Position numbers and translations under genes: made by a program
NCBI RefSeq assembly: GCF_030848805.1
Contig: NC_092368.1
Coordinates: 902,441-966,440, forward strand
Length of the DNA: 64,000 bases
Direction of reading: 5' to 3'
Source: Temnothorax longispinosus
Taxonomy: Eukaryota > Arthropoda > Insecta > Hymenoptera > Formicidae
The notes under the pieces: generated by a model
What the model was told of the DNA's origin: nothing
Databases searched by the model: none
The model's input: the letters and a program-made list of their open reading frames with translations, nothing else
Shown here: positions 25,704 through 36,459 of the stretch, one piece after another
Numbering within the stretch: the stretch's first letter is position 1
How the letters are laid out: the number at the start of each line of letters is the position of its first letter

Positions 25704-25849
25704 TGGCCCACAAGACGCGGCGACGCGACGCGGTAACCAATCACCATCCGCCTTTCCGTACTACTTTCGGAAGTAGAACGAAAAGGCAGGACGGTGATTG
25801 GTTACCGCACTGCCGCGTCGCGGTCGCCGCGTCCTGTGGGCCGGAGCCA
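25704..25849. mobile_element. Hairpin element D of the Cdk9-upstream array
   Basis: The left arm TGGCCCACAAGACGCGGCGA pairs with the right part CCGCGTCCTGTGGGCC. The inner core is GGTAACCAATCACC on the left and GGTGATTGGTTACC on the right. The left flank is TTA and the right flank is TCA, one base different from TTA. The right end has a few extra bases (GGAGCCA) relative to the left arm. Confidence 0.85.
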
Positions 25850-26122
25850 TCAATTGACCACGTCGTCAATTGGCTGATTTAAAATAAAAATATCTGATTG
25901 GCTGGTCCAGTGGAAAAACTCCAGTCAATACGGAATGCCGCCTACCGTTCTTACATCTTGCATGTTTTATGGTTCCAGCTTTCAGCTCCGTTTACTCCAT
26001 TAGTTTCCCGACTTCTCGTGCCTGGCATTCTTAGTTCCTGCTTGCTCGAGGACACTCCGGACTCCAGAGCTTATCCAAGCGGATTTCTCCTTTTCACGTA
26101 TCGTTCGTATCGCGCACGCAAT
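25850..26122 (+). promoter_or_regulatory. Cdk9 proximal promoter and 5' UTR with CCAAT boxes
   Basis: Between the last hairpin element and the Cdk9 start codon there are two ATTGG (inverted CCAAT) sequences near 25,867 and 25,897. Transcribed 5' UTR probably follows. The frame is open upstream of the chosen ATG from 25,898, so a longer N-terminus cannot be fully excluded. The predicted residues do not resemble Cdk9. Confidence 0.5.
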
Positions 26123-29100
26123 ATGACGATGAATACGAAGGAGAAGGAAAAGTACATCGAGGAATTTGATTTCCCGTATTGCGACGAATCTTCCAAGTAT
26201 GAGAAGGTCGCGAAAATCGGCCAGGGCACCTTCGGGTAAGTAAAAATCTTGCCCTTGAGATTGCCCTTTGAGCCCTTAATTCGCACGTGCACGGAAGGGC
26301 CGAAGGGCAAACGTGTCCGTGAACACGTGGTAATCACGTTTCTGTAGATGATTCTGTTAGCCAGCGACAATGATTCCGACACGAATGAATGCAATATTAA
26401 GCCCGCAAGGTATTTTTTTTTTTAAACAAATGCATGCTTGGAACAGCGTTTTTGTTAACAATTCCCAAAATGTAAAAATTGGATGATGCAACTCCGACGC
26501 ACAATGTGCTAGGGGCATCGATAGATTTCTCTTAACGAAATAATTTGAATGCGTCCGTCGGAATTTAATCGAGAAATAATTTGGAGTTTGTGCATTTTAT
26601 TATCTTTACATCGTACGTTTACGATGTACAATTCATTTTTCTCAATAACGCAGTTATCAACTTCACGATTAATAGACAGGGCCATTATACTCTCTGTTAG
26701 CATCTCATTTTACTAATTTTCTAACCTATATCTTCCTAACTTATGTCTTTATTTTACAGAGAGGTGTTCAAGGCTAAGGACAAGAAAACGAACAAGAAGT
26801 TTGTCGCAATGAAGAAGGTATTAATGGACAATGAGAAAGAAGGAGTAAGTTTTGCTTTATATAATCATTTAATTCCAAGATTGTTGAGATTACGTTAGGG
26901 ATCCTCCAGGGAAGGGTCCCTAGATTACTTTATCGAGTTGTGTGCTAAACATGAGACAAGCATATTTTGTTTCGCTCTATCTTACTGGTACACCAATGTG
27001 CACTAGTTCAGAAAGTTTTTCGAAAAATAATAGACGGTCAAATTCTTTAGTAACTCTCCTTTAGACACGTGGAGTATATCGTAGTATGTACATATACCTC
27101 ATAACTTGTAAAGAAAGAGTATTCTTGGCTTATTTTAATACAGAACAGATTATTACTGAAAAAATATTAAAATTAAAGTTTCAACCTTAGTTAATACACT
27201 TTAAGATATGTGCAACAGTGAATAATATTAAACAGAAAATAAAAATACTAATTGGTTTAATATTTATAGCCTAAATAATGTGGAGTGTAATTTACACCCA
27301 ACGTGCCCTTCTGTTTCAAATTTTTACGCATCCACTGGAGAGTTAAACTTTTGATATTAATCCGACGTAAACAACATCCTTAGTTTACTAGCGATATTTT
27401 CTCTTAGTTTTATATAATACAATTTATCTTGTATTTATGTTACATGTATTGTCAAAATCTTGTTACAGTTTCCTATTACGGCATTGCGAGAGATAAAGAT
27501 ACTACAATTGTTGAAACACGAGAATGTAGTCAACCTCATAGAAATTTGCAGGACACGAGGTAAGCGTATAATTTAATCTCCATCCTCTAATTTTCGATCT
27601 GTACAATTCTAAATGAACCATAAATGTGGGGATTCATTTTTTTTACTTGAATAGAATACTCGGAGAGATGCGCAAAAACTATCTTATATATTATCTGAGA
27701 AAGTCTGTTCAATAATTTAAAACAAATAGCAGTTAAATATTAATTGAAACGATTGACGATGTATAACATTTAATTTCATATTATTTTCAGCAACTCAGTA
27801 CAATCGATATCGGTCTACTTTCTACCTGGTGTTCGACTTCTGCGAACACGACTTGGCTGGGTTGTTGTCAAACGTAAATGTAAAATTTAGTTTGGGCGAG
27901 ATAAAAAAAGTTATGCAACAGTTACTAAATGGACTTTATTACATACATAGCAACAAGGTAAGAAGTTATTAAACATTTTACGTTCTCTTATAAAGATACC
28001 AAGTTCTAGAAAAATGATGTCCAAATAACTTATTCGTTAATGTGAAAGTGATTAAGAGATTCAAGATTATTCTCTAATAAAATAATTATAATCTTTAAAG
28101 ATTACATATTTCTATATTCTCTCATATTATGCATATAATGTAACGGTTTCTTTATCATATTAATCTAGGACAAAGCTATCACTCGTAGTTAATGTTGACA
28201 ATATTATAATAATTATATACAACGTAACAATTTATTTTTCCTACAGATTTTACATAGAGATATGAAAGCCGCTAACGTTTTAATAACAAAGAACGGTGTA
28301 TTGAAGTTGGCTGATTTTGGTTTGGCACGAGCATTCAGTGCAAAAAACGGTCACTCAAATCGCTACACCAATAGAGTGGTCACACTTTGGTACCGACCAC
28401 CAGAACTCCTACTTGGCGACAGGAATTATGGGCCACCTGTGGATTTATGGGGCGCTGGTTGTATAATGGCAGAAATGTGGACAAGGTAACATCACTTTGT
28501 GATATATATTATATATTTTTTTTGCTGGAATCGAGTTTTTTTTTTTAAGTTTGCTCAACAAGTGGCGTAAAAGTCCTTCAGATTTATTTTAGCTTCACTT
28601 AAAGTTCATATATAAATTCGTGATATATTATGTTCTTGCGCTCTTTCTATACGCGCAATCATGTAATTACATACGGCTTAATTACATACAAGCTTAAACC
28701 TTTTAAATCCACAGGTCTCCCATAATGCAGGGAAACACCGAGCAACAGCAGCTGATATTGATCTCGCAATTGTGTGGCTCGATAACGACCGAGGTGTGGC
28801 CTGGCGTTGAAAGTCTGGATCTTTTTACCAAAATGGATCTTCCGAAAGGGCAGAAGAGAAAGGTAAGGCTGGTTCTACAATAAGTTGGATGTCGAAACGC
28901 ACAGCCAATGAGAAAATTTCTTTTTCGAAAATGAATTCTCTTCATTGAACCATCGGCTGTGTTTCGGCATCCGACTCCGGCATACGACTGATTATAGATC
29001 GGACCGTATTAATTATGGATTTTTACAGGTCAAAGATAGACTGAAGCCATATCTGAAGGACCCTTACGCATGTGACTTGTTGGACAGACTTCTGATACTC

Positions 29101-29331
29101 GACCCCCTCAAAAGATGCGATTCTGATTCCGCGTTAAACCATGATTTCTTCTGGACCGATCCGATGCCGTGCGATCTTAGCAAGATGCTGGCACAGCATA
29201 CTCAGAGCATGTTCGAGTACCTGGCACCACCGAGGCGACCTGGTCATATGCGACATCATCCAGTGCCTGGAGGGCCAGCCAAGTCTAGCACTAGCATGGC
29301 TGAAAGCGGCTATCAGGATCGTGTCTTCTAA
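26123..29331 (+). CDS. Cdk9: Cyclin-dependent kinase 9 (P-TEFb catalytic subunit)
   Basis: Nuclear Ser/Thr kinase that, with cyclin T, phosphorylates the RNA polymerase II C-terminal domain and pause factors to release paused polymerase. Exons: 26123-26235, 26760-26844, 27469-27559, 27791-27957, 28247-28485, 28715-28862, 29029-29331; GT-AG and in frame, 381 residues. Visible kinase motifs: GQGTFGEV, Lys56 in VAMKK, the cyclin-contact helix PITALREIK, HRDMKAANV with Asp157, DFGLARAF with Asp175, and the T-loop RYTNRVVTLWYRPPE with Thr193 in the position of human Thr186. The C-terminus TDPMPCDLSKML matches Cdk9 and separates it from Cdk12/13. The start MTMNTKEKEKYIEEFDFPYC fits the family. Introns 1-6 are 0.16 to 0.6 kb; intron 6 contains a hairpin element. 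Confidence 0.97.
28881..28978. mobile_element. Imperfect hairpin element in a Cdk9 intron
   Basis: AGTTGGATGTCGAAACGCAC on the left and the inverse of GTGTTTCGGCATCCGACT on the right form the arms. The left inner side carries CAGCCAATG and the right has the degraded counterpart CATCGGCTG. It lies in the intron between 28862 and 29029. Confidence 0.6.
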
Positions 29332-31127
29332 CGTGTTTATCTCAATATATGCACAGATATATGTGTGTGCATATATATCTCAATATATGCACAGATATGC
29401 GTGTGTTTGTGTGTGGACACAACATTGCGTGGACACCGTGGGCCTTTCAAGGCACCGTCGATTTTTCATTTGATTCTTACAGGAATGGGGAAGAAATCTT
29501 AAATATGATACAGGAATTTTTATAGATTTTTTTTTTTGTAACACAAACGCTTAATCCTTTGAACTTAAAAACTCTTGGGACTTAAGAAAGTCCCAAGGTG
29601 TCTGGATGAGTACCAAAAACACGGTGTCCGCGTAGTGTGAATATATTTTGTACGTATGTAGAGTATTATGTTTTATATAATACTTATATGGCTGTTGTAT
29701 GATATGTAATTCCATCCTGACGTTACCAACTTTTTATACAATTCTAATAGAATTATTTAGTTTAAAAATCTATTTGTTGTTCATTATCGTTCCCATCCTA
29801 AAACCGCAATAAAGCGAAAAATGTACATTAAAATACGATCACGAGTCATTATCCACATCTGACATTTACTAGCGGTTAACTCTTTAGCTAGTTCTCTCTC
29901 TTGCAGCTTATTATACGTCAAATTTTCACCTTTTATTCTTAAACCGACAATTAGTATTATAAGTATCACGTGATAATAAAAAGATAAGAGTGTAGGTGTA
30001 AAGTGGTGTAAAGTCGAAGCAGAAGGAAAATAGCGCGGTACGATTTCGTAAAGTGAGGTTAGGTGATCAGATGGCTGCTCGAAATGCATACACGCGTTGC
30101 GTACACTCGTCCATAATCTGCTAATCAACTTCTTAATCGATAAGGAGAAAAAGGTATTTGGAAACTACGTTGTACTTGGAATTCGGATCGGATCAAAAGA
30201 TAACAGTTTGAAAATCACAAACGTCACGTGGTACTTAATTACAAACCTAATATACGGCGTCGAACCTCAAATAGACAACCGTGTTTGAAATTCCGTTTAA
30301 ACACGTAGCGTTTTTCATCAGCAGGTATCGTATTACCAGAGTTATATATAAGTAATCCACGAGGTCGAAAAAAATGCAAAGTGACGGAAACAAAACCAGG
30401 AATTGATGTACGATACGAAAGCACGAGGCACAACGAGGCAAAGCGTGAAACGTGCGTGGATGCATTTGGGGACGTCTGGAATGTTGAAGCAAAAGTTAAT
30501 ACGATAACGTTTTTTTATTTATGTGTTATTTCATCTGGCAGGTAAATAGGTTTAAAGAGTAATCATAAAATTACGTTTAAAGTTACTCTTGGGTTCATCG
30601 TGCAATTTTTGGGAGCGCACGACGCACGCGCAGCTTATCACTTATCGCTCGCACGTGTACAACTCAACAACTGTACACACTCGCGCGCACATTCAACGCA
30701 ACTTTACGCTATTATTGTTGTTGAAGAAAGGTTTAATTCGATAATATTGCAAACATTTGTTTTCAAATCTAAAAATTAAATTTTTTAATCCCACGCGAAA
30801 GACGCGACAAAAGTCTCGATTATTACCTTTGCGATATTTTATTTCTAATCATCAGTTAGAAAATTATTCTTTTAATTATTAATTCTTATTATTTTTTTTG
30901 TATATATACGAGCGGTTATATAAGAGAAAGAAAACATATACATGGACATATTTTATATATAATAATATTTATTTAGGAAAAATTTTTTACCTGCAGATAA
31001 AAATCAGGAGAGATAATTATAGTTATACGTATTCAGAACATTTCGTCGAAACATTTTGAAGCGGTTGCCTCAGGATCTTCGTATTGCAGATTGTGTCCCA
31101 TCACTTACTACATACCTACCAACAATT
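29332..31127. other. Cdk9 3' UTR and intergenic stretch
   Basis: The Cdk9 3' UTR begins here; an imperfect duplicated ATATATGCACAGATATG block lies at 29347-29400. A minus-strand open frame (29784-30128) was considered and not accepted. The rest, to the SWSAP1-like gene, is AT-rich with no gene that I can support. Confidence 0.55.
29808..29813 (+). terminator. Candidate Cdk9 polyadenylation signal
   Basis: AATAAA about 480 nt after the Cdk9 stop codon, in an otherwise gene-free AT-rich stretch. Position and orientation fit a 3' end. Confidence 0.45.
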
Positions 31128-32595
31128 ATGTTTTCGAGAAATGTCAAGACCACGCTATTGTGCGGCCCAAAAGAGTTGAGAAAATCTTTTATGTTTGAGG
31201 TACGTAATACGTCCTACAAACGTAAACGACCCCGAAATCACTTTGTCACGCAAATCTATTTCGACATTTCTACGAGATACTTCTCAAAGCGGAAAACGTT
31301 TTCCTAACGTAGGCTGCGACGTATTGGGCGGAGGAAGGACACCGTGTCGTCTACATTACTCCGATGCCTCTGGATAGACGACCGGCGGCCTGTCACGACA
31401 GAAGAAATCCAGCGGTCGCGGCTCTTCTTAAACTAATGAGATTCGTGTAAGATTTATGCAACACGGGGTAGCCTATGTTTTTTTTTTTTTTTTACAGAGT
31501 ATTCCGTTTGTCACCGTTGTCATTGCTTTTCGAAGACTTTTTAGATACTTATCTTGGATGCATTATTCAGAAAAAGCAATTTAAATAAATTTATTGTAAA
31601 ATTAATTTAATTTAATTAACTTGATTTAATTTAATTTAATTTATAATTGTCAATTTAACATTTTACATTTTACATTTAAATAAATTTAGATTTTATTGTA
31701 TTTAACAATATTACGTTCAAGAATTTCACGGAATGTCCGCACACATATTTCACGTAGCGCGTGGCAATGTCTTGATATTTATTTACGCAGATACTTGTCG
31801 GATTACGAAGCTCTCGTGGAACAACTTTTTAAACTGCATACCTACGCAGCCGTACCTTCCGTGCTTTTGATAGACGAGCTGGACGATTATCTCGACGGTT
31901 TGGAAGCTGCTGGAAACGATTCGAGGATGCACATCGCCAGAATCTGCGCCCTGATACTCCATTCGATGAAATCGTGTTCACGGGTCTTGAAAAAGAACGT
32001 AAGCGAGAAATTACATGTGCGATAAAAACAAATTTCTGCTTTTCCGAATAAAAAAAATCTGTATTCTTTTTTTTTCCTTCAAAAATACGCGTTTTACATT
32101 TTGCAAGCCATAATCGCAGAAATCATTATTCTGCAGTGCTGGAAATTTATTTTCAATATTGCAAATGTTAAATCTTTAGTCTTTCGTGTTATCTGTATTA
32201 ATTAATTTCCAGATTATGCCAATTCATCTCGACTCGACAGACAATTTTTCATTTTCGATCTAATTCTTCTCGGATTTTTTAAAGATTAATTTGTTAATTC
32301 AAACAAGTCCATGCACAATAATGTGTGAAAAATTAAGTAGCCGAGAATTATCGTTATTTTCTAACGATTACAGGTACATGTGTGCGCGTGGACCAGCTCG
32401 AGTCTCACCAATAACTTTATTCAAACAATGTACTTTCGCAATATCTGGAATTTGACGGAAGAAGAAGATGGGAAAGTGATATCAGTGGAGAAGCTTTCTA
32501 TTGGATCATCGTTCGAACGATCGTACGTGTATCATAAATTCGAAGACGGGACGCGCGTTCTTCGACAAATATTATGCGATTCAGCGGAGACTTAA
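31128..32595 (+). CDS. SWSAP1-like RecA-fold protein (RAD51-paralogue type)
   Basis: Exons: 31128-31199, 31313-31446, 31791-31998, 32374-32595; GT-AG and frame-consistent, 211 residues (human SWSAP1 is 229). The predicted order matches a small RecA-like ATPase core: strand plus P-loop region (TTLLCGPKELRKSFMFEAA), a second strand (GHRVVYITPMPL), an amphipathic segment (YLSDYEALVEQLFKL), a Walker B strand (VPSVLLIDELDDYL), a helix (ICALILHSM) and a later strand VHVCAWTSSS. The P-loop is degenerate: the glycine before Lys-Ser is Arg. SWSAP1 works with SWS1 and RAD51 in homologous recombination. The assignment rests on architecture and size, not on close identity, so other RAD51-like or orphan P-loop proteins remain possible. 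The codon at 31056 upstream in frame is TTG, so the ATG at 31128 was chosen. Confidence 0.65.
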
Positions 32596-32663
32596 TTAAT
32601 ATACTTTGTAAATAGTTATCTCGTTTTTCTCATTGCTTTTTTAGAAAAATATAAAAAGTTCGG

Positions 32664-32669
32664 AATAAA
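32664..32669 (+). terminator. Candidate polyadenylation signal of the SWSAP1-like gene
   Basis: AATAAA 69 nt after the stop codon on the coding strand, giving a compact 3' UTR. Confidence 0.5.
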
Positions 32670-32774
32670 AGTTCTATAAAAAGTTGTTGCGTGTAAAATA
32701 AACTGCATCGAAACCGTTGCGACTGACTTATCGATAAGACATGTATGGACACGTATAAGGATATCTTTAGAGAG

Positions 32775-32905
32775 ATGAACAGGAATGAACAGGAAAGAAA
32801 GGGAGAGGGGGAAAGAAAGGAAGCAGGGCGGAGAAAGACAGGGAAGAGGATGAGAAAGAAGTGAGACGACTGGAAAAGGAGAAGAGGAAAAAAAGGACAG
32901 GAAGC
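32775..32905. repeat. Purine-rich (GA) low-complexity tract
   Basis: About 130 nt almost entirely of A and G on the plus strand (GGAAAGAAAGG, GAGAAAGAC and similar). The pyrimidine-rich complement gives spurious minus-strand open frames rich in Ser, Leu, Phe and Pro. Confidence 0.85.
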
Positions 32906-35185
32906 GAAAAAATATCATATATTGCGTGCATTACGAAGTAAATTTAAAAAAAGTATTTTTCCTTATTCTTTCTCTCTCTCTTTCTCCACGGTGAAATTTA
33001 TTTAGCCATGCTTATGTAAAGCATTTTTATCACTTCACAACGCACTGATTAGCCGTGCGAAATGTAGACAGCAAACGGTAGAAAGGGAAAAAGGGGAAAG
33101 AAAGAAAGAGCAGAAAGAAGCGCAAGTAGGTATGTTGTGTGTATGTACATATGTATGTACATACGCACGCGATATTGTTGACACGATGATAATTAGTGGA
33201 GCATCGTCGGTGTTTTGGAAGCTGTGTCAACAACATGGCGCAACCAATCGAGCTCGCTTTCCCTTTGCTCCATGCCGCTCTGCCTCTCGCGTAAGCAAAC
33301 AACTCTAAATGCCCGATCTACCTATTAATAAAGCCCGGGGAACGAGCATTCAATTCGTGCTTTGAGAACGCGTCTCAACTGACAATGAAATGTAAATCGA
33401 CCGAGAACGAGCGCGTTAATGCGAGCACGTAATGTATTAAATAATTCCGTATAAATGTCAAATAGCTAACAATGTTTTTTCATATCGTTTCGCATTTCAA
33501 TTAAATTTCTCAAGGTTGCATTCATTGATCTCACGTTATCGTTATCGTTGTAATTCACTTTGAATTATAATTGTTTAACACACTTTATTTTATTACGCAC
33601 TTGTGTATATATAATTACATAATTTTGTGTGGAAAACTTTTTATTGGATCGCGCTCTTTTTTATTTCAGGATACCGTCGCCGTAGGCAGATAATTATGCC
33701 GAATGAAAATAGAAGCTTTTAAATTAACGCGAGGGACAATAACGTTTTCGATACGCGCCATTTTACTTCAGTTTATAACGAGAACTATAATAAGTCATTC
33801 ATGCTGAAAGGACGAATCTTTAGATAAAGGCGAGTCGATAATTGCAGCATCTTTCATCAGATGTCCAATCTAAGAAATTTTAATTGATATAAAATTCTTC
33901 GCTGATTCTCCACGTTAGCTCTTTAAAATTCCACTCGGCATGGCGGATAACGCCGACGTTCCCCCTCTCGAATGCACTCGCTCTACAAGCCATCCCCCAA
34001 CCGCAGGCTTGTTCGCTGTTAAAAGTTACATTCCATCGGTCAGACAACCAGTTTTGAATCGGTTTCGAATTCCCGATGACTCACATGCGATCTCCGATCG
34101 CATCCGGCACGTGTGTGTCGTGCATCCGCATTGCGCGCGGAGAGCGGGAAGAAAGAAAGAAAGTGAAAACATAATCACCGGACATAATTTCTGTCTGACT
34201 TGGCACGCTTCGCGTTTTAATTAATTCGTGCTGCAGTAATGAAGGACCTCGTTGATTAGAGAGATTAATATTGGAAGAAGCGCGCTATTTTATATTATAT
34301 AATTCTATAGTTCAATAATTCCATTATGTTGTATATTTTACATAGACATAATAATCAAATTAATCGATTTATTCTTTATTTATTGCAATTTATGAATTAT
34401 GTAATACAAGTCGAGTCATCAAAAATTTCTATGCTTTATGATGCGAGAACAGGGTTTTAGAAAAGGGAAAATTTGTATAATTCCTAGTAAAAAAATTTTC
34501 ATAAAGTACATATATGAATATATGTTATAATTATATATAAAATATGTTCATATATGTTTTCTTTCTCTTGTATAATCTCTAGTACATACAGGAAAAATAA
34601 TAAGAGGAAGAATTAAAAAAATAATTAAAAGGATAATTTTTGCATTTTTTTAAATATTAAAATGGAAAAAATAAAGTTTGAAGAAGTGTACTACTATAGA
34701 TATATTGGCCACATAATAATCGTGTATTATATGATTACATAAAGAATATTAGTTATTAATTAATATTACATTATTTTTTAATTAATCTTCTTATAATTTT
34801 TTTTATATATGAGTATATATATATGCACAGAGATTATACAAGAAAAAGAATTAAAACATTTATGAACATATTTATAATCATCTATAAAAATTTTTTCCCG
34901 AGGATATTTTTTATTTTCTAACATTTTGCCATTTTGCAGATGTAGCTGTAAAATTTCTACAAAAACATTAAAATAACTTTGATTAAAAAATGACAGAGAG
35001 AGAGAGGGAGAGAGAAAATGAGAGAGAAGATAGGGCAAAACGTTGCATTCGAGAGGAATATCGAAAGTACATTGACCGATTCATCGAAAAATAGAATGGA
35101 TCACCATCATCACCATTTCTTTAAGGCTGCACAACATATGTAAGTGAAAAGAAACCATCTATCTCTGTTCCTCATATGCGATAAT

Positions 35186-35491
35186 AGTTGCTTTCCATAT
35201 ACATCAAAACTTAGATAATTCTCACCTGTGACGTCATAACTCAGTTAAATGCACGTTCTTTTTGCACGCTGGCAATAAGTGAGATTCAACTGAGTTTTTA
35301 TCCACAATCGAGACCATGTGCTTTAATGAATCTAATAGACTCACATTAAAAGTGAGGGCCTGTATTATTATGCGATAGCTTTGTCACCAAAATAAGCAGG
35401 TAAATACAAAATAACATATCTCACCTGAGTATAAAATACTCACATAACTGAGTGACTCAGATCAATTGAGTGTAAATGGAAAGCAACTATA
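35186..35491. mobile_element. MITE-like element with ~20-bp terminal inverted repeats
   Basis: The left end ATAGTTGCTTTCCATATAC is matched by the inverse of the right end GTAAATGGAAAGCAACTAT. Internally, ACTCAG/CTCACCTG motifs recur in both orientations. It is about 306 bp with no coding capacity. The flanks are AT-rich, so the target-site duplication is unclear. Confidence 0.75.
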
Positions 35492-35929
35492 ATGATTCAT
35501 CTAAAAAAGAATAACGGGTTTTATTTATTTAAGCACTTCTTCAAGGAGATCCTGTTTCATTTACCAAAGAAGCATCTTCTGGAAAGTGGATCTATCCTTA
35601 AATGATACATCTTGTTTTCAATTTAAGTTTAATCTAGTCTTACTTTCGATCCAGTTTAGCATTTTAATTTAGTTCAGTTTAATTTTCTATCTTGATTCTC
35701 TCGAACTTTTTAAACAACCAAGTGTTCTTAAATGGTATATGTATGTACAAAATTCCAAAGCTTATAAATTTAAAAAGCAATCGTCAAATCATAAAACGTC
35801 CGTTAAAGTTATCAGGATCGCGTTTTAAATAAAATAGCCGAGAGAGACGTATCGATGTTGTGTCAAAAACACACTATTATAGTCGTATACAAAATATACA
35901 TGAAGGAGTCAAAGTTGCTATGTTTTTCT

Positions 35930-36459
35930 AGGCTCAGGGAGTATATTACATCCCTACTCCCGACAGGGATCGGGGCCCCGCAGCATTGGCAAGAGGAACG
36001 CAGTGGCAGAGTGCCGGAGTGTCGGAGTGCCGCACGAATATCAGGCCGTTGCGGAGGCTGCTCCAGCGGCCTGGCAAGTGGCAAGTGGCAGTTGATCCGC
36101 GGCATTCGCTACGGTTGGTCACGGCTGGTCACGCTTCGCGCGGTCATCCGAATCCGGAGAGGAATTATCCTTCCCTCGGCCCGTCCTCCATCCTGTTCTT
36201 CGTTCCGAAATTCATCGAGACAAAACTCGGCGCGGGTCATCGATCGGAAAACTGATGAGTCTCGCGGTACGCACCATTCGAATAAAAAAGACAGATGAAC
36301 GGGAATGCGTTGTGTATGCGGGGAACATAGGAATGTAGCGGGTGTATGTGTGTAGAGTGTGTTGCGCGCGTGTTGGCGGCGTGTTTTTTCAGGCACAAGT
36401 TCCTCCGTTCCTTCATCATTTTCTGAGAAACGCATCGAGAGGACTGGAGAGAACACACG
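35930..36459 (+). promoter_or_regulatory. GC-rich block at the SMOC 5' end
   Basis: G+C and CpG content rises sharply here compared with both sides, ending at the SMOC start codon. It probably contains the transcription start and 5' UTR. Overlapping open frames on both strands look like composition artefacts. No TATA box was identified with confidence. Confidence 0.4.

Larger units (their letters stand above)
32596..36459. other. Intergenic stretch upstream of SMOC
   Basis: It holds a purine-rich GA tract (32775-32900), another near 33,080-33,120, an AT-rich segment (34,230-34,800), a MITE-like element (35186-35491), and a GC-rich block (35930-36459) leading into the SMOC start. No coding sequence with recognisable similarity was found. 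Confidence 0.6.

Noticed and set aside
23091..25852. The regularly spaced inverted repeats as a CRISPR-like array
   Set aside because: The units are long, unlike each other, individually palindromic and TTA-flanked. The host is an insect, so mobile elements explain them.
25898..26122. N-terminal extension of Cdk9 from an upstream start in the same frame
   Set aside because: The 75 extra residues do not resemble Cdk9 N-termini, whereas the start at 26123 gives the expected KEKYIEEFDFPYC sequence soon after.
29784..30128. Minus-strand open frame of about 115 codons with a hydrophobic segment, downstream of Cdk9
   Set aside because: It begins with TTG, not ATG. An in-frame stop lies upstream, no family was recognised, and it overlaps the candidate Cdk9 polyadenylation region. 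Possible short-intron signals (GTAAAT near 29,870 and TTTTAG near 29,795) exist but do not identify a protein.
32616..32918. Minus-strand open frame rich in Ser, Leu, Phe and Pro
   Set aside because: It is the complement of a GA-rich low-complexity tract and shows no protein-like conservation features.
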